64,000 nt of DNA from Agromyces sp. H66 (lineage in GTDB: Bacteria; Actinomycetota; Actinomycetes; Actinomycetales; Microbacteriaceae): positions 107,196-171,195 of the forward strand of contig NZ_SJZG01000004.1 of assembly GCF_004959775.1 (NCBI RefSeq). The letters run 5' to 3'. Positions 30,890-42,114 of the stretch are shown piece by piece (position 1 is the stretch's first letter; every line of letters begins with the position of its first letter). Under the pieces are notes generated by a model. It made no database searches, was not told where the DNA came from, and saw nothing but the letters and a program-made list of their open reading frames with translations. The position numbers were made by a program, and so were the translations under genes.

Positions 30890-32077
30890 GTGACCGATTC
30901 CGGCACCACCGCCCCCGGCACCGCCGAACCCGCCACCGAGCGGCGCAGCCCGCTCGACGCCGTGCATCGCGCCGCGGGCGCGAGCTTCACCGACTTCGCC
31001 GGGTGGCAGATGCCGGTCCGCTACTCGAGCGACCTCGCCGAGCACCACGCAGTGCGCACGCACTCCGGCATCTTCGACCTCTCGCACATGGGCGAGATCG
31101 TGCTGCTCGGTCCGGGTTCGGCGGCCGCACTCGACCACGCGCTCGCCGGACGCCTCTCGGCCATCGCGATCGGGCAGGCGAAGTACTCGCTGCTCCTCGC
31201 GGAGGACGGCGGCATCATCGACGACCTCGTCGTCTACCGCACGGGCGAGGACCGCTTCATGGTGGTCGCGAACGCCGCGAACGCGGGGATGGTCGCCGAG
31301 GAGCTCCGCGCCCGTGCCGCCGGGTTCGACACGTTCGTCTCCGACGAGAGCGACGACATCGCGCTGATCGCGCTCCAGGGCCCCGACGCACGCGCGGTCA
31401 TCCTCGAGACGCCGGGCTTCGGCGTCGACGGGCCCGGCAACGACGCCGAGGACTTCGACGCGAGCCTCGACGCCCTCAAGTACTACCGCGCGTTCCCCGC
31501 CACGTTCGAGGGCGAGCCCGTGCTCGTCGCGCGCACCGGGTACACGGGGGAGGACGGCTTCGAGCTCTACCTCGCCCCCGACCGCGCCCCCCGACTCTGG
31601 GAGGCGCTCCGCGAGACCGGCGGCCCGCGCGTCACGCCCTGCGGGCTCGCGAGCCGCGACACGCTGCGCCTCGAGGCGGGCATGCCGCTCTACGGCCACG
31701 AGCTCAGCCGCGACATCCTGCCCGTGCAGGCCGGACTCGGCCGCGTCGTCGCCCTCGACAAGGTGGGCGACTTCGTCGGTCGCGCCGCCGTCGAACGAGG
31801 ACCGGCGGCGGATGCCCCGGTGCTGGTCGGCCTCACCGCCGAGGGCCGGCGCGCACCACGCGCCGGCTACGCGGTGTTCGACGGCGAGGGCGACGACGCC
31901 CGCGAGGTCGGCGAGATCACGAGCGGCGCGCTCTCGCCGACGCTCGGCCACCCCGTGGCGATGGCGTTCGTCGCCCCGGATGCCGCGGAGCCCGGCCGCG
32001 GGCTGTACGTCGACGTCCGCGGCACGCGCGTCGCGGCATCCGTCGTCACGCCACCGTTCTACCAGCGCACCAAGTGA
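30890..32077 (+). CDS. gcvT: glycine cleavage system T protein (aminomethyltransferase)
   Basis: 395 residues. [20 protein letters not shown] and [13 protein letters not shown] are the N-terminal landmarks, [13 protein letters not shown] the middle folate/active-site region, and [10 protein letters not shown] the C-terminal OB-like domain. It moves the methylene group from the aminomethyl-lipoyl H protein to tetrahydrofolate and releases ammonia. GTG at 30890 is chosen because GGAGA lies seven bases upstream and the 26 residues before it come from riboswitch sequence. First gene of gcvTHP. Confidence 0.96.
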   Translation: MTDSGTTAPGTAEPATERRSPLDAVHRAAGASFTDFAGWQMPVRYSSDLAEHHAVRTHSGIFDLSHMGEIVLLGPGSAAALDHALAGRLSAIAIGQAKYSLLLAEDGGIIDDLVVYRTGEDRFMVVANAANAGMVAEELRARAAGFDTFVSDESDDIALIALQGPDARAVILETPGFGVDGPGNDAEDFDASLDALKYYRAFPATFEGEPVLVARTGYTGEDGFELYLAPDRAPRLWEALRETGGPRVTPCGLASRDTLRLEAGMPLYGHELSRDILPVQAGLGRVVALDKVGDFVGRAAVERGPAADAPVLVGLTAEGRRAPRAGYAVFDGEGDDAREVGEITSGALSPTLGHPVAMAFVAPDAAEPGRGLYVDVRGTRVAASVVTPPFYQRTK

Positions 32078-32091
32078 CCAAGGAGAGAAGC

Positions 32092-32463
32092 ATGACCGAC
32101 CAGACCGCCCTGCAGTACACCGAGGAACACGAGTGGGTGCGCCAGGACGGTGACACCGTCACCGTCGGCATCACCGACTACGCCGCCGAGAAGCTCGGCG
32201 ACGTCGTCTACGTGGACCTGCCCGCCGCCGGTACCGCGATCACCGCGGGCAGCGTCGTCGGCGAGATCGAGTCGACGAAGTCGGTCGGCGAGCTCTTCGC
32301 GCCCGTCGACGGCGAGGTCGTCGAGGCGAACCAGGCCGTGATCGACTCGCCCGAGCTCGTGAACAGCGACCCGTTCGGCGAGGGCTGGCTCATCAAGGTG
32401 ACCGCCGCCTCGCTGCCGAAGCTCCTCAGCCACGACGAGTACCGCGCCCTCACCGGCGAATAA
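32092..32463 (+). CDS. gcvH: glycine cleavage system H protein
   Basis: 123 residues. The lipoyl Lys is in [19 protein letters not shown] (about residue 64), and the start [20 protein letters not shown] is typical. It shuttles the methylamine group of glycine from GcvP to GcvT on its lipoate arm. AAGGAGAG lies five bases before the ATG. It is 14 bases after gcvT and 15 before gcvP, a compact operon under the glycine riboswitch. Confidence 0.97.
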   Translation: MTDQTALQYTEEHEWVRQDGDTVTVGITDYAAEKLGDVVYVDLPAAGTAITAGSVVGEIESTKSVGELFAPVDGEVVEANQAVIDSPELVNSDPFGEGWLIKVTAASLPKLLSHDEYRALTGE

Positions 32464-32478
32464 GGAAGCCGCACGCAC

Positions 32479-35370
<2,892 letters not shown>

Positions 35371-35489
35371 CGGCGAGGCGCGCGAGTGGGCGCGGCCACG
35401 GCGTGCACAGCGGCGGAGGCGGGCCCGCGATCGCGACCGTCGGTGAACCGGATGCCCGGCCGTCTCGTTGTGAAGGCAGGAGGTGACGG

Positions 35490-35996
35490 ATGCCGCCGGA
35501 TGACGACCGCCGACTGGTCGCGCTCTACGACGCCCACGCGCCGAGCGTGTGGCGCTACGTCGTGCACCTCACGGGAGACCCTTCGGGAGCCGACGACATC
35601 GTGCAGGAGACGCTGCTGCGCGCGTGGCGGAGCCCGCGCATCCTCGCCCAGGAGCCGGAGTCGACCAGGGCGTGGATGTTCACCGTGGCGCGGAATCTCG
35701 TGATCGACGAAGCGCGCAGCGCCAAGCGCCGCCACGAGATCGGCGTCGCGGAGACGCCCGATCGGGTCACCGCCGACGGCACCGATGCCCTCTTCGAGAG
35801 CCTGCTCGTCGAGGAGGCGCTCGCCGGGCTCGACGTCGAGCATCGCGCGGTGATCGTGCACGCGTACTACGGCGGACGCAGCATCGCGGAGGTCGCCCGC
35901 CGGCTCGGCATCCCCGAGGGCACGGTGAAGTCCCGGCTGCACTACGGACTGCGAGCGCTGCGGCTCGCCCTGCAGGAGAAAGGGGTGACCCGATGA
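35490..35996 (+). CDS. ECF-family sigma factor (SigL/SigK-like)
   Basis: 168 residues. Region 2 runs LVALYDAHAPSVWRYVVHLT, then PSGADDIVQETLLRAWRSPR with the DDxxQE core and AWMFTVARNLVIDEARSAKR. Region 4 is EVARRLGIPEGTVKSRLHYG. GGAGGTGA lies five bases before the ATG. It overlaps the next gene by ATGA, a zinc-dependent anti-sigma, so the two form a classic pair. The 119-base stretch upstream has TGAACC and CGTCTC elements but spaced too closely for a standard ECF promoter. Confidence 0.93.
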   Translation: MPPDDDRRLVALYDAHAPSVWRYVVHLTGDPSGADDIVQETLLRAWRSPRILAQEPESTRAWMFTVARNLVIDEARSAKRRHEIGVAETPDRVTADGTDALFESLLVEEALAGLDVEHRAVIVHAYYGGRSIAEVARRLGIPEGTVKSRLHYGLRALRLALQEKGVTR

Positions 35997-36697
35997 ACGC
36001 CGACCACGAACGCTTCGCCGACTGGGACTCGGCGTACGTGCTGGGCGCCCTCTCGCCCGCCGAGCGTCGTGAGTACGAGGGTCACCTGGAGACGTGCGAA
36101 CGCTGCCGCCGGGCGGTGGAGGAGCTCGCACCGATGCCGGGCCTCCTCGCCCGGCTCACGCCCGCGCGCGCCGAGGCCCTCCTCGACGACGGCGACGGCG
36201 GGTCCGCGGCGCCGGCGCCGCGCCCGGAACTGCTCGCGGCGGTCCGGCACGAGGCACGGCGTCGTCGCACCCGTCGCACACGCATGCGGATGGCGGTGGC
36301 CGCCGCGGCCGGAGCGGTCGCGCTCACGGCGGTCGCCGTGCCGATCGGGCTCTCGCGCACGCCCCCGGGTCTGGAGGTCGTCGCGTTCGAGACGGTCGCC
36401 GAGGTGCCGGTCACGGCCACGGCGGAGCTGGTCCCCGTCGCCTGGGGTACGCGCATCGACCTCGACTGCACCTATGAGTCCGACGGCCCTGCCGACGCGC
36501 CCGTCGACGGCTGGCCGTACGCCCTCTACGTCGTCGACCGCGATGGGACGAGCCGAGAGCTCTCGAGCTGGCGCGCGAGTCCCGGAACGACCGCACGGCT
36601 CGAGGCGGGCACCGCCGTCGACCTCGACGACATCGCCTCGCTCGAGATCCGGGCGCTCGCGAGCGGCGATGTGCTCCTGGTCGGAACCCCCGACTGA
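35993..36697 (+). CDS. zinc-binding anti-sigma factor
   Basis: 234 residues. The ZAS domain has HLETCERCRR, the HxxxCxxC zinc motif, at about residues 31-38. An anti-sigma linker follows, then a single transmembrane helix near residues 98-117 (AVAAAAGAVALTAVAVPIGL) and an anti-sigma-K-type outer domain of about 110 residues with DLDCTYESDG. It should hold the upstream sigma factor at the membrane until a redox or envelope signal releases it; the signal is unknown. Start ATG overlaps the sigma stop. Confidence 0.92.
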   Translation: MNADHERFADWDSAYVLGALSPAERREYEGHLETCERCRRAVEELAPMPGLLARLTPARAEALLDDGDGGSAAPAPRPELLAAVRHEARRRRTRRTRMRMAVAAAAGAVALTAVAVPIGLSRTPPGLEVVAFETVAEVPVTATAELVPVAWGTRIDLDCTYESDGPADAPVDGWPYALYVVDRDGTSRELSSWRASPGTTARLEAGTAVDLDDIASLEIRALASGDVLLVGTPD

Positions 36698-36728
36698 ATC
36701 CTGCTCTCGCCGACTGATTCCGGGCCGC

Positions 36729-36926
36729 TCAGGCGCGTGCCGGGGGCGGTGCCGAATGCCGTCCGCGGCCCGGGTACTCGCGGGGTGCGGAGGCCGTGGT
36801 CATCGCAGCGCGGCGCGCGGCCACGCGCTGCTCCGCTTCGCGGATCTCGGTCTCGGTGGTCGTGAAGCGACGCTCCGTCGTGCGCGCCGCGAGACCGCCC
36901 GCCATGATGGCATGTGCCAGGTCCAT
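36729..36926 (-). CDS. small charged protein of unknown function
   Basis: 65 residues, MDLAHAIMAGGLAARTTERR then FTTTETEIREAEQRVAARRA, ending in a Pro/Ala-rich tail. AGGGGGGAA lies six bases before the ATG, the strongest ribosome binding site in this stretch, and third positions are G/C-rich. The middle is helical and charged. I recognise no family. It converges with the anti-sigma gene and is divergent from the next small gene, so it is a single transcription unit. Confidence 0.6.
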   Translation of the reverse strand: MDLAHAIMAGGLAARTTERRFTTTETEIREAEQRVAARRAAMTTASAPREYPGRGRHSAPPPARA

Positions 36927-37067
36927 GGTTCCGTTCCCCCCTGACCGCGGTGCGGATCGACCGAGGTCGAGTCCATGTTCGCGAGCGCGGCGGCGCGGCG
37001 CATCGGGGAGATCCCGCCGAAGCGCTTCGGGAGTACACTGAGATTCTCTCGACTCAGGGGGTGCGGG

Positions 37068-37514
37068 GTGTCCGTCGATCTCATCGCAACGCTCGCGACC
37101 GTCGCGTTCGTGGGGCTCTTCGTGGGCACCTCGGTGCTCGCCACGCGGGGTCTCGGGCTCGAACAGCGCGCGGGTCTCCTCGAACGCCGGGACCCCGGTA
37201 CCGCGGCCGCACTGCGCCGTGCGGGCTCGGTCGCCGATCTCGCGAGCGGGTCGGTCTTCGGCAGTGAGGGCTTCTCGGCCGTGTGCACGCCGAGCCGCCG
37301 CAGCTGGCACGAGATGGCGCGCGTGCGGGCGACCGACTCCGACCTTCGAGTCGAGCCGCCCGAGGAGGCCCTGCCCGCGATGCCCGCGACGGTCGTCGCG
37401 CTCGGAAGCAGCGAGCACGTGCCGCCGGCGGGTCGGCCGAGGCATCCGCGTCGCGTCCCTCAGTCGGCGGGCGGCACGAAGAGCTCGGGCCACCAGCCGA
37501 CGGCCAGCGGGTAG
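37068..37514 (+). CDS. small single-pass membrane protein of unknown function
   Basis: 148 residues from GTG at 37068, with AGGGGG upstream and TACACT at 37034-37039 as a likely -10. One N-terminal membrane segment, IATLATVAFVGLFVGTSVLA, is followed by a hydrophilic, Arg/Ser-rich cytosolic part. Codon third positions stay G/C-rich for about 120 codons, supporting a real gene; the last stretch is poorer. The 3' end overlaps the convergent CPBP gene by 55 bases, so the true end may be earlier in a shifted form. No family recognised. Confidence 0.55.
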   Translation: MSVDLIATLATVAFVGLFVGTSVLATRGLGLEQRAGLLERRDPGTAAALRRAGSVADLASGSVFGSEGFSAVCTPSRRSWHEMARVRATDSDLRVEPPEEALPAMPATVVALGSSEHVPPAGRPRHPRRVPQSAGGTKSSGHQPTASG

Positions 37515-38224
37515 CCCACGAACGACACGACGTCGAGCACGAAGTGCGCGATGACCAGCGGCATCGTGCGCCCCCAGCGCTGGTAGCACCAGCCGAACAC
37601 GACCCCCATCGCGGCGTTGCCGACGAACGGGCCGAAGCCCTGGTACAGGTGATAGGTGCCACGCAGCAGCGCGCTCGAGACGATGGTCGGCCACGGCCCG
37701 ACGCCGAGCTCCCGGAGCCTCGTGAAGAGGTAGCCCACGGCGATGACCTCCTCGGTGAGCGCCGCCTCGAGGGCGCGGAACACGAGGATGGGCACCGTCC
37801 ACCAGAACCAGTCCGCCGGAGACGTCTGCACCGCCACCGTGACGCCGAGTGCCCGGCCGATCGCGTAGAGCGCGAGCCCCGGCAGCCCGATGACGGCGAC
37901 GAGCAGGAGGCCGGATGCCGCGTCCCGACCCGGTCGCGAGAGGTCGAGGCCGATGCGGCGGAACGGGTCGACGCCAGGCCGCCAGAGCAGGTAGACCACG
38001 AGCGCGACGGCGAACAGGCCGAAGAACGGGTCGAGGAACTGGTACGTGAAGTCGAGCCACTCCCGCGTGGACCGCGACGGATTCAGGGCCACCGACTGGT
38101 CGCCGAGCGCGCGCTCCTCGGTGAGCTTCGCGATGAGCGAGACCACGGCGTAGACGGCGGATGCCCCGAGCGAGAGTCCGAGGACGATCGCGACCTCGAC
38201 CCTCAGGCGTCGCGCAGTCGACAT
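37460..38224 (-). CDS. CPBP (CAAX/Abi) intramembrane protease family protein
   Basis: 254 residues with about seven hydrophobic segments. The CPBP motifs are visible but partly changed: EEVIAVGYLFTR where the family has EExxxR/EELLFRG, then GTYHLYQGFG with a His, and IAHFVLDVVSFV with the last His/Asp. The glutamate pair and both His are kept, so a metal site is possible. Family members cleave prenylated proteins in eukaryotes or serve bacteriocin immunity in bacteria; here the substrate is unknown. Start 38224 chosen by the cationic N-terminus; an in-frame GTG/ATG further up lacks support. Confidence 0.83.
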   Translation of the reverse strand: MSTARRLRVEVAIVLGLSLGASAVYAVVSLIAKLTEERALGDQSVALNPSRSTREWLDFTYQFLDPFFGLFAVALVVYLLWRPGVDPFRRIGLDLSRPGRDAASGLLLVAVIGLPGLALYAIGRALGVTVAVQTSPADWFWWTVPILVFRALEAALTEEVIAVGYLFTRLRELGVGPWPTIVSSALLRGTYHLYQGFGPFVGNAAMGVVFGWCYQRWGRTMPLVIAHFVLDVVSFVGYPLAVGWWPELFVPPAD

Positions 38225-38429
38225 GCGGATATCCTCGCACGCCGCCCGAGAACGCAAGAATCGTGCGCCGGGAAGACGGAATCCGCGGGACGGCTACCTC
38301 CTAGATTGCGCGTCGGTAACGGTTTCCCGGAGCGTTTGCGCCACAGGTGCCCGCTCCATAGTCTCGATCTACCAGCGCTCCAGTGCGGCCAGAAGCCGTG
38401 CTGTCGACGCACATCTCACAGGAGGAACA

Positions 38430-40049
38430 TTGAAGATCAGGAGAATTGGCGTTGCCGCCATTGCTCTTGCGGCCGCGGGGGCGCTCACGCTCTCTGGCTG
38501 CACCAGCGGCGACGCCGGGTCGACCGGTGAGGCCGGCGACTCGACGGCGGTCATCACCACCAACGGCAGCGAGCCGCAGAACCCGCTGGTCCCGACCAAC
38601 ACCAACGAGGTCGGCGGCGGCAAGATCCTCGACTCGATCTTCGCGGGTCTCATCTTCTACGACGCCGAAGGCGCCCCCGTCAACGACATGGCGGAGTCGA
38701 TCGAGACCGACGACGCGCAGCACTACACCATCAAGATCAAGCCCGACCAGAAGTTCACGAACGGCGAGCCCGTCGACGCGAACTCGTTCGTCGACGCCTG
38801 GAACTACGGCGCGCTCCTCTCGAACGAGCAGCTCTCGAGCTACTTCTTCGAGTCGATCGAGGGCTTCAGCTACGACGAGGACTCGGAGCTCACGGGCCTC
38901 GAGGTCGTCGACGACCTGACCTTCGAGGTCACGCTGAAGCAGCCCGAGTCGGACTTCCCGCTGCGGCTCGGCTACTCGGCGTTCTACCCGCTGCCCGCGT
39001 CGGCGTTCGACGACATGGCCGCATTCGGCGAGAACCCTGTCGGCAACGGCCCGTACATGCTCGACGGCGAAGGCGCGTGGAAGCACAACGAGCGCATCGA
39101 CCTGGTCGTGAACCCCGACTACCAGGGTCCGCGCCAGCCCGCGAACGGTGGTCTCTCGATCATCTTCTACGCCACGCAGGAAGCGGCGTACGCCGACCTC
39201 CAGGGCGGCAACCTCGACGTGCTCGATGCCATCCCCGACAGCGCGCTCGGCACCTATGAGGACGAGTTCGGCGACCGTGCGGTCAACCAGGGCGCGGCGA
39301 TCTTCCAGTCGTTCACGATCCCCGAGCGTCTCCCGCACTTCGCCGGCGACGAGGGCAAGCTGCGTCGCGCCGCCATCTCGATGGCGATCGACCGCCAGGA
39401 GGTCACCGACGTGATCTTCTCCGGCACCCGCACCCCGGCGCACGACTTCACGTCGCCGGTCATCGCCGGGTACTCCGAGGACATCCCCGGTTCCGAGGTC
39501 CTGGAATTCAACCCCGATGAGGCGAAGAAGCTCTGGGCCGAGGCCGACGCCATCTCGCCGTGGACGGGCACGTTCCAGATCGCGTACAACGCCGACGGCG
39601 GCCACCAGGGCTGGGTCGACGCGGTCATGAACCAGCTGAAGAACAACCTCGGCATCGACGCGGAGGGTGCCCCGTACCCGACGTTCGCCGAGGTGCGGAC
39701 GGCGGTCACCGACCGCACGATCCAGACCGCGTTCCGCACCGGTTGGCAGGCGGACTACCCCGCTCTGTTCAACTTCCTCGGGCCGCTCTACGGCACGGGC
39801 GCCGGTTCGAACGACGGCGACTACTCGAGTGCCGAGTTCGACGCCCTCATGAAGGAAGGTCTCGCCGAGACCGACCTCGACGCGGCGAACGAGAAGTTCC
39901 AGCAGGCGCAGGAGATCCTCTTCGAGGACCTCCCCGCGATCCCGCTGTGGTATGCCACGGTCAACGGCGCGTGGAGCCAGTCGGTCGAGAACGTCGAGTT
40001 CGGCTGGAACTCGGTGCCCCTGTACTACCAGGTCACCAAGAGCGAGTAA
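38430..40049 (+). CDS. oligopeptide ABC transporter solute-binding lipoprotein
   Basis: 539 residues. TTG start with AGGAGG four bases before it, the clearest binding site nearby. The signal peptide ends in lipobox LSGC at residues about 21-24, so the mature protein is lipid-anchored at Cys. The rest is a cluster C solute-binding protein of the DppA/OppA type (SEPQNPLVPTNTNEVGGGKI, later GYSAFYPLPASAFDD). It is followed by two permeases and a fused ATPase, a complete importer. A promoter with TTTGCG (38335-38340) and CATAGT (38357-38362) is likely within the 205 bases upstream. Confidence 0.94.
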   Translation: MKIRRIGVAAIALAAAGALTLSGCTSGDAGSTGEAGDSTAVITTNGSEPQNPLVPTNTNEVGGGKILDSIFAGLIFYDAEGAPVNDMAESIETDDAQHYTIKIKPDQKFTNGEPVDANSFVDAWNYGALLSNEQLSSYFFESIEGFSYDEDSELTGLEVVDDLTFEVTLKQPESDFPLRLGYSAFYPLPASAFDDMAAFGENPVGNGPYMLDGEGAWKHNERIDLVVNPDYQGPRQPANGGLSIIFYATQEAAYADLQGGNLDVLDAIPDSALGTYEDEFGDRAVNQGAAIFQSFTIPERLPHFAGDEGKLRRAAISMAIDRQEVTDVIFSGTRTPAHDFTSPVIAGYSEDIPGSEVLEFNPDEAKKLWAEADAISPWTGTFQIAYNADGGHQGWVDAVMNQLKNNLGIDAEGAPYPTFAEVRTAVTDRTIQTAFRTGWQADYPALFNFLGPLYGTGAGSNDGDYSSAEFDALMKEGLAETDLDAANEKFQQAQEILFEDLPAIPLWYATVNGAWSQSVENVEFGWNSVPLYYQVTKSE

Positions 40050-40093
40050 TTCTCGATCAGGACGGCTCGGGGTTTAGACTCTGAGGCGCCCGT

Positions 40094-40121
40094 GGGGCGG
40101 CAGCCGGCTGGCTGCCGCCCC
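40094..40121. terminator. intercistronic stem-loop after the binding-protein gene
   Basis: Arms 40094-40105 and 40110-40121 form a perfect 12-base-pair stem with loop GGCT, without a following T tract. Such hairpins after a binding-protein gene usually cause partial termination or protect the upstream mRNA, raising binding protein over permease. Placed in the 186-base gap before the permease. Confidence 0.6.
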
Positions 40122-40235
40122 ACTCCCACGTATTCCCCGGTGCGAACCCGATCGGCGTAGCATCGTGGGGACGAACTCGCACAACGGTGAGGTTTCTTCA
40201 ATATGTCAACATTCACGAATCGCGAGGCCTGATCC

Positions 40236-41165
40236 ATGGCCGGCTATATCGTGCGCCGATTGCTGCAGGCGATCCCTGTGCTGCTCGGCACCACATTCCT
40301 GATCTACTTCATGGTCTTCGCAATGCCCGGAGACCCGATCGTCGCCCTCTTCGGCGACAAGACGCCGCCCCCGCAGGTGATCGAACAGCTGCGTGCGCGG
40401 TACCACCTGGACCAGCCGTTCATCGTCCAGTACTTCATCTTCCTCGGCAACATCTTCAGGGGCGACCTCGGCGTCTCGTTCTCGGGTCAGCCGGTGTCGG
40501 AGATCCTCGCAGCGACGTTCCCCGTGACCCTGCGCCTCGCAGCGCTCGCGGTGTTCTTCGAGATGGTCGCGGGCGTCACGATCGGCCTCATCTCGGGGCT
40601 GCGCAAGGGCGGCATCTTCGACGCGAGCGCCCTCGTCGTGAGCCTCATCCTGATCTCGCTGCCGATCTTCGTCGTCGCCTTCGTCGCGCAGTTCGTGCTC
40701 GGCATCCAGCTCGGATGGTTCCGGACCACCGTCGGTCAGGGAGCGCCGATCCAGGATCTGATCATGCCGGCGATCGTGCTCGCGACCATCAGCTTCGCCC
40801 AGATCGTTCGACTGACGAGGGCGTCGGTCATCGACACGGAGGGCCAGGACTTCGTTCGCACCGCCGCGAGCAAGGGCCTGCCCCGCACCCGGATCGTGCC
40901 CGTGCACATCCTGCGCAACTCGCTCATCCCGGTGGTCACCTACCTCGCGGTCGACTTCGGGACGCTCATGGTCGGCGCCACCGTCACGGAGGGCATCTTC
41001 AACGTCCCCGGTGTGGGACGCACCCTCTACCAGGCCATCATCCGCGGAGAGGGACCCACCGTCGTCTCCTTCGTGACCGTCATGGTGCTGATCTACCTCG
41101 TGGTGAACCTGCTGGTGGATCTGCTGTACGCCGTTCTCGACCCGAGGATCCGCTATGCCAAGTAA
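40236..41165 (+). CDS. dipeptide/oligopeptide ABC transporter permease (DppB/OppB type)
   Basis: 309 residues with six transmembrane segments. TM1 is IVRRLLQAIPVLLGTTFLIY. The EAA-type loop that meets the ATPase is DFVRTAASKGLPRTRIVPVH. Conserved DppB features include DPIVALFGDKTPP and the ending LLVDLLYAVLDPRIRYAK. Ends 11 bases inside the next permease gene, so the two are coupled. The binding protein and ATPase genes flank it. Confidence 0.95.
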   Translation: MAGYIVRRLLQAIPVLLGTTFLIYFMVFAMPGDPIVALFGDKTPPPQVIEQLRARYHLDQPFIVQYFIFLGNIFRGDLGVSFSGQPVSEILAATFPVTLRLAALAVFFEMVAGVTIGLISGLRKGGIFDASALVVSLILISLPIFVVAFVAQFVLGIQLGWFRTTVGQGAPIQDLIMPAIVLATISFAQIVRLTRASVIDTEGQDFVRTAASKGLPRTRIVPVHILRNSLIPVVTYLAVDFGTLMVGATVTEGIFNVPGVGRTLYQAIIRGEGPTVVSFVTVMVLIYLVVNLLVDLLYAVLDPRIRYAK

Positions 41166-42114
41166 CACGAACACCAGACCCGATCAGCAGCACTACGTCG
41201 CGCCGATCGAGGAGACGCCGCTCGTCGCCATCGACTCGGTGAAGGCCGAGGGCAAGCCCACGAATCTCTGGATCGATGCCTGGAACGACGTGCGCAAGCG
41301 CCCGATGTTCTGGATCTCCTCGGTGTTGATCCTCCTCGTGGTCATCGTGGCGCTCTTCCCCGGCTGGTTCACGCAGACGCCGCCGAACAACGAGTGCTAT
41401 CTCGCCAACAGCAATGCCGGTCCGACCGAGGGGCATCCGCTCGGCTACACCAGGCAGGGCTGCGACATCTACTCGCGGATCATCCACGGCACGTCGACCT
41501 CGCTTTCGGTCGGCATCATCGTGACGTCGCTGGTCGCCGTGCTCGGCATCCTCTTCGGCGCCTTCGCCGGCTTCTACGGGGGCTGGCTCGACGCGGTGCT
41601 GTCGCGCCTCGGCGACATCTTCTTCTCGATCCCCTACATCCTCGCGGCCGTGGTCATCATGTCGGTGTTCTCGCAGTACGCGAACGTGTGGGTGATCTCG
41701 CTCGCCATCGGCATCTTCGCGTGGCCGGCCACGGCACGTGTGCTGAGAGCCGAGATCCTCAGGGTGAAGAACTCGGACTTCGTGATGGCGTCGACCGCCC
41801 TCGGCGTCTCGCGGTTCCGGATCCTGCTCCGCCACGTGCTCCCCAACTCGATCGCACCGGTCATCGTCATCACGACGATCTCGCTGGCGTCGGCGATCGT
41901 GGCCGAGGCGACGCTGTCGTTCCTCGGCGTCGGTCTCCCTTCGAGCACCATGTCATGGGGCAATGACATCAGCCAGGCGCAGACCGACCTCCGGACGGCG
42001 CCGCAGACGCTGATCCTCCCCTCGATCGCGCTGTCGGTCACCGTGCTGAGCTTCATCATGCTCGGCGAGGTCGTCCGCGACGCCCTCGACCCGAAGGCGA
42101 GGGCCCAGCGATGA
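41155..42114 (+). CDS. dipeptide/oligopeptide ABC transporter permease (DppC/OppC type)
   Basis: 319 residues. A hydrophilic N-terminus of about 45 residues (PTNLWIDAWNDVRKRPMFW is the OppC-type start) leads to six helices. The coupling loop is DFVMASTALGVSRFRILLRH, followed by HVLPNSIAPVIVITTISLAS. Two Cys in the first outer loop (NNECYLANS, RQGCDIYSR) could form a disulfide. Pairs with the DppB-type permease. Start lies in the end of that gene, the stop overlaps the ATPase start by ATGA. Confidence 0.95.
   Translation: MPSNTNTRPDQQHYVAPIEETPLVAIDSVKAEGKPTNLWIDAWNDVRKRPMFWISSVLILLVVIVALFPGWFTQTPPNNECYLANSNAGPTEGHPLGYTRQGCDIYSRIIHGTSTSLSVGIIVTSLVAVLGILFGAFAGFYGGWLDAVLSRLGDIFFSIPYILAAVVIMSVFSQYANVWVISLAIGIFAWPATARVLRAEILRVKNSDFVMASTALGVSRFRILLRHVLPNSIAPVIVITTISLASAIVAEATLSFLGVGLPSSTMSWGNDISQAQTDLRTAPQTLILPSIALSVTVLSFIMLGEVVRDALDPKARAQR

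Noticed and set aside
35440-35489. TGAACC and CGTCTC before the second ECF sigma gene as an autoregulatory promoter
   Set aside because: Only 11 bases separate the two elements; group IV promoters need about 16-18.
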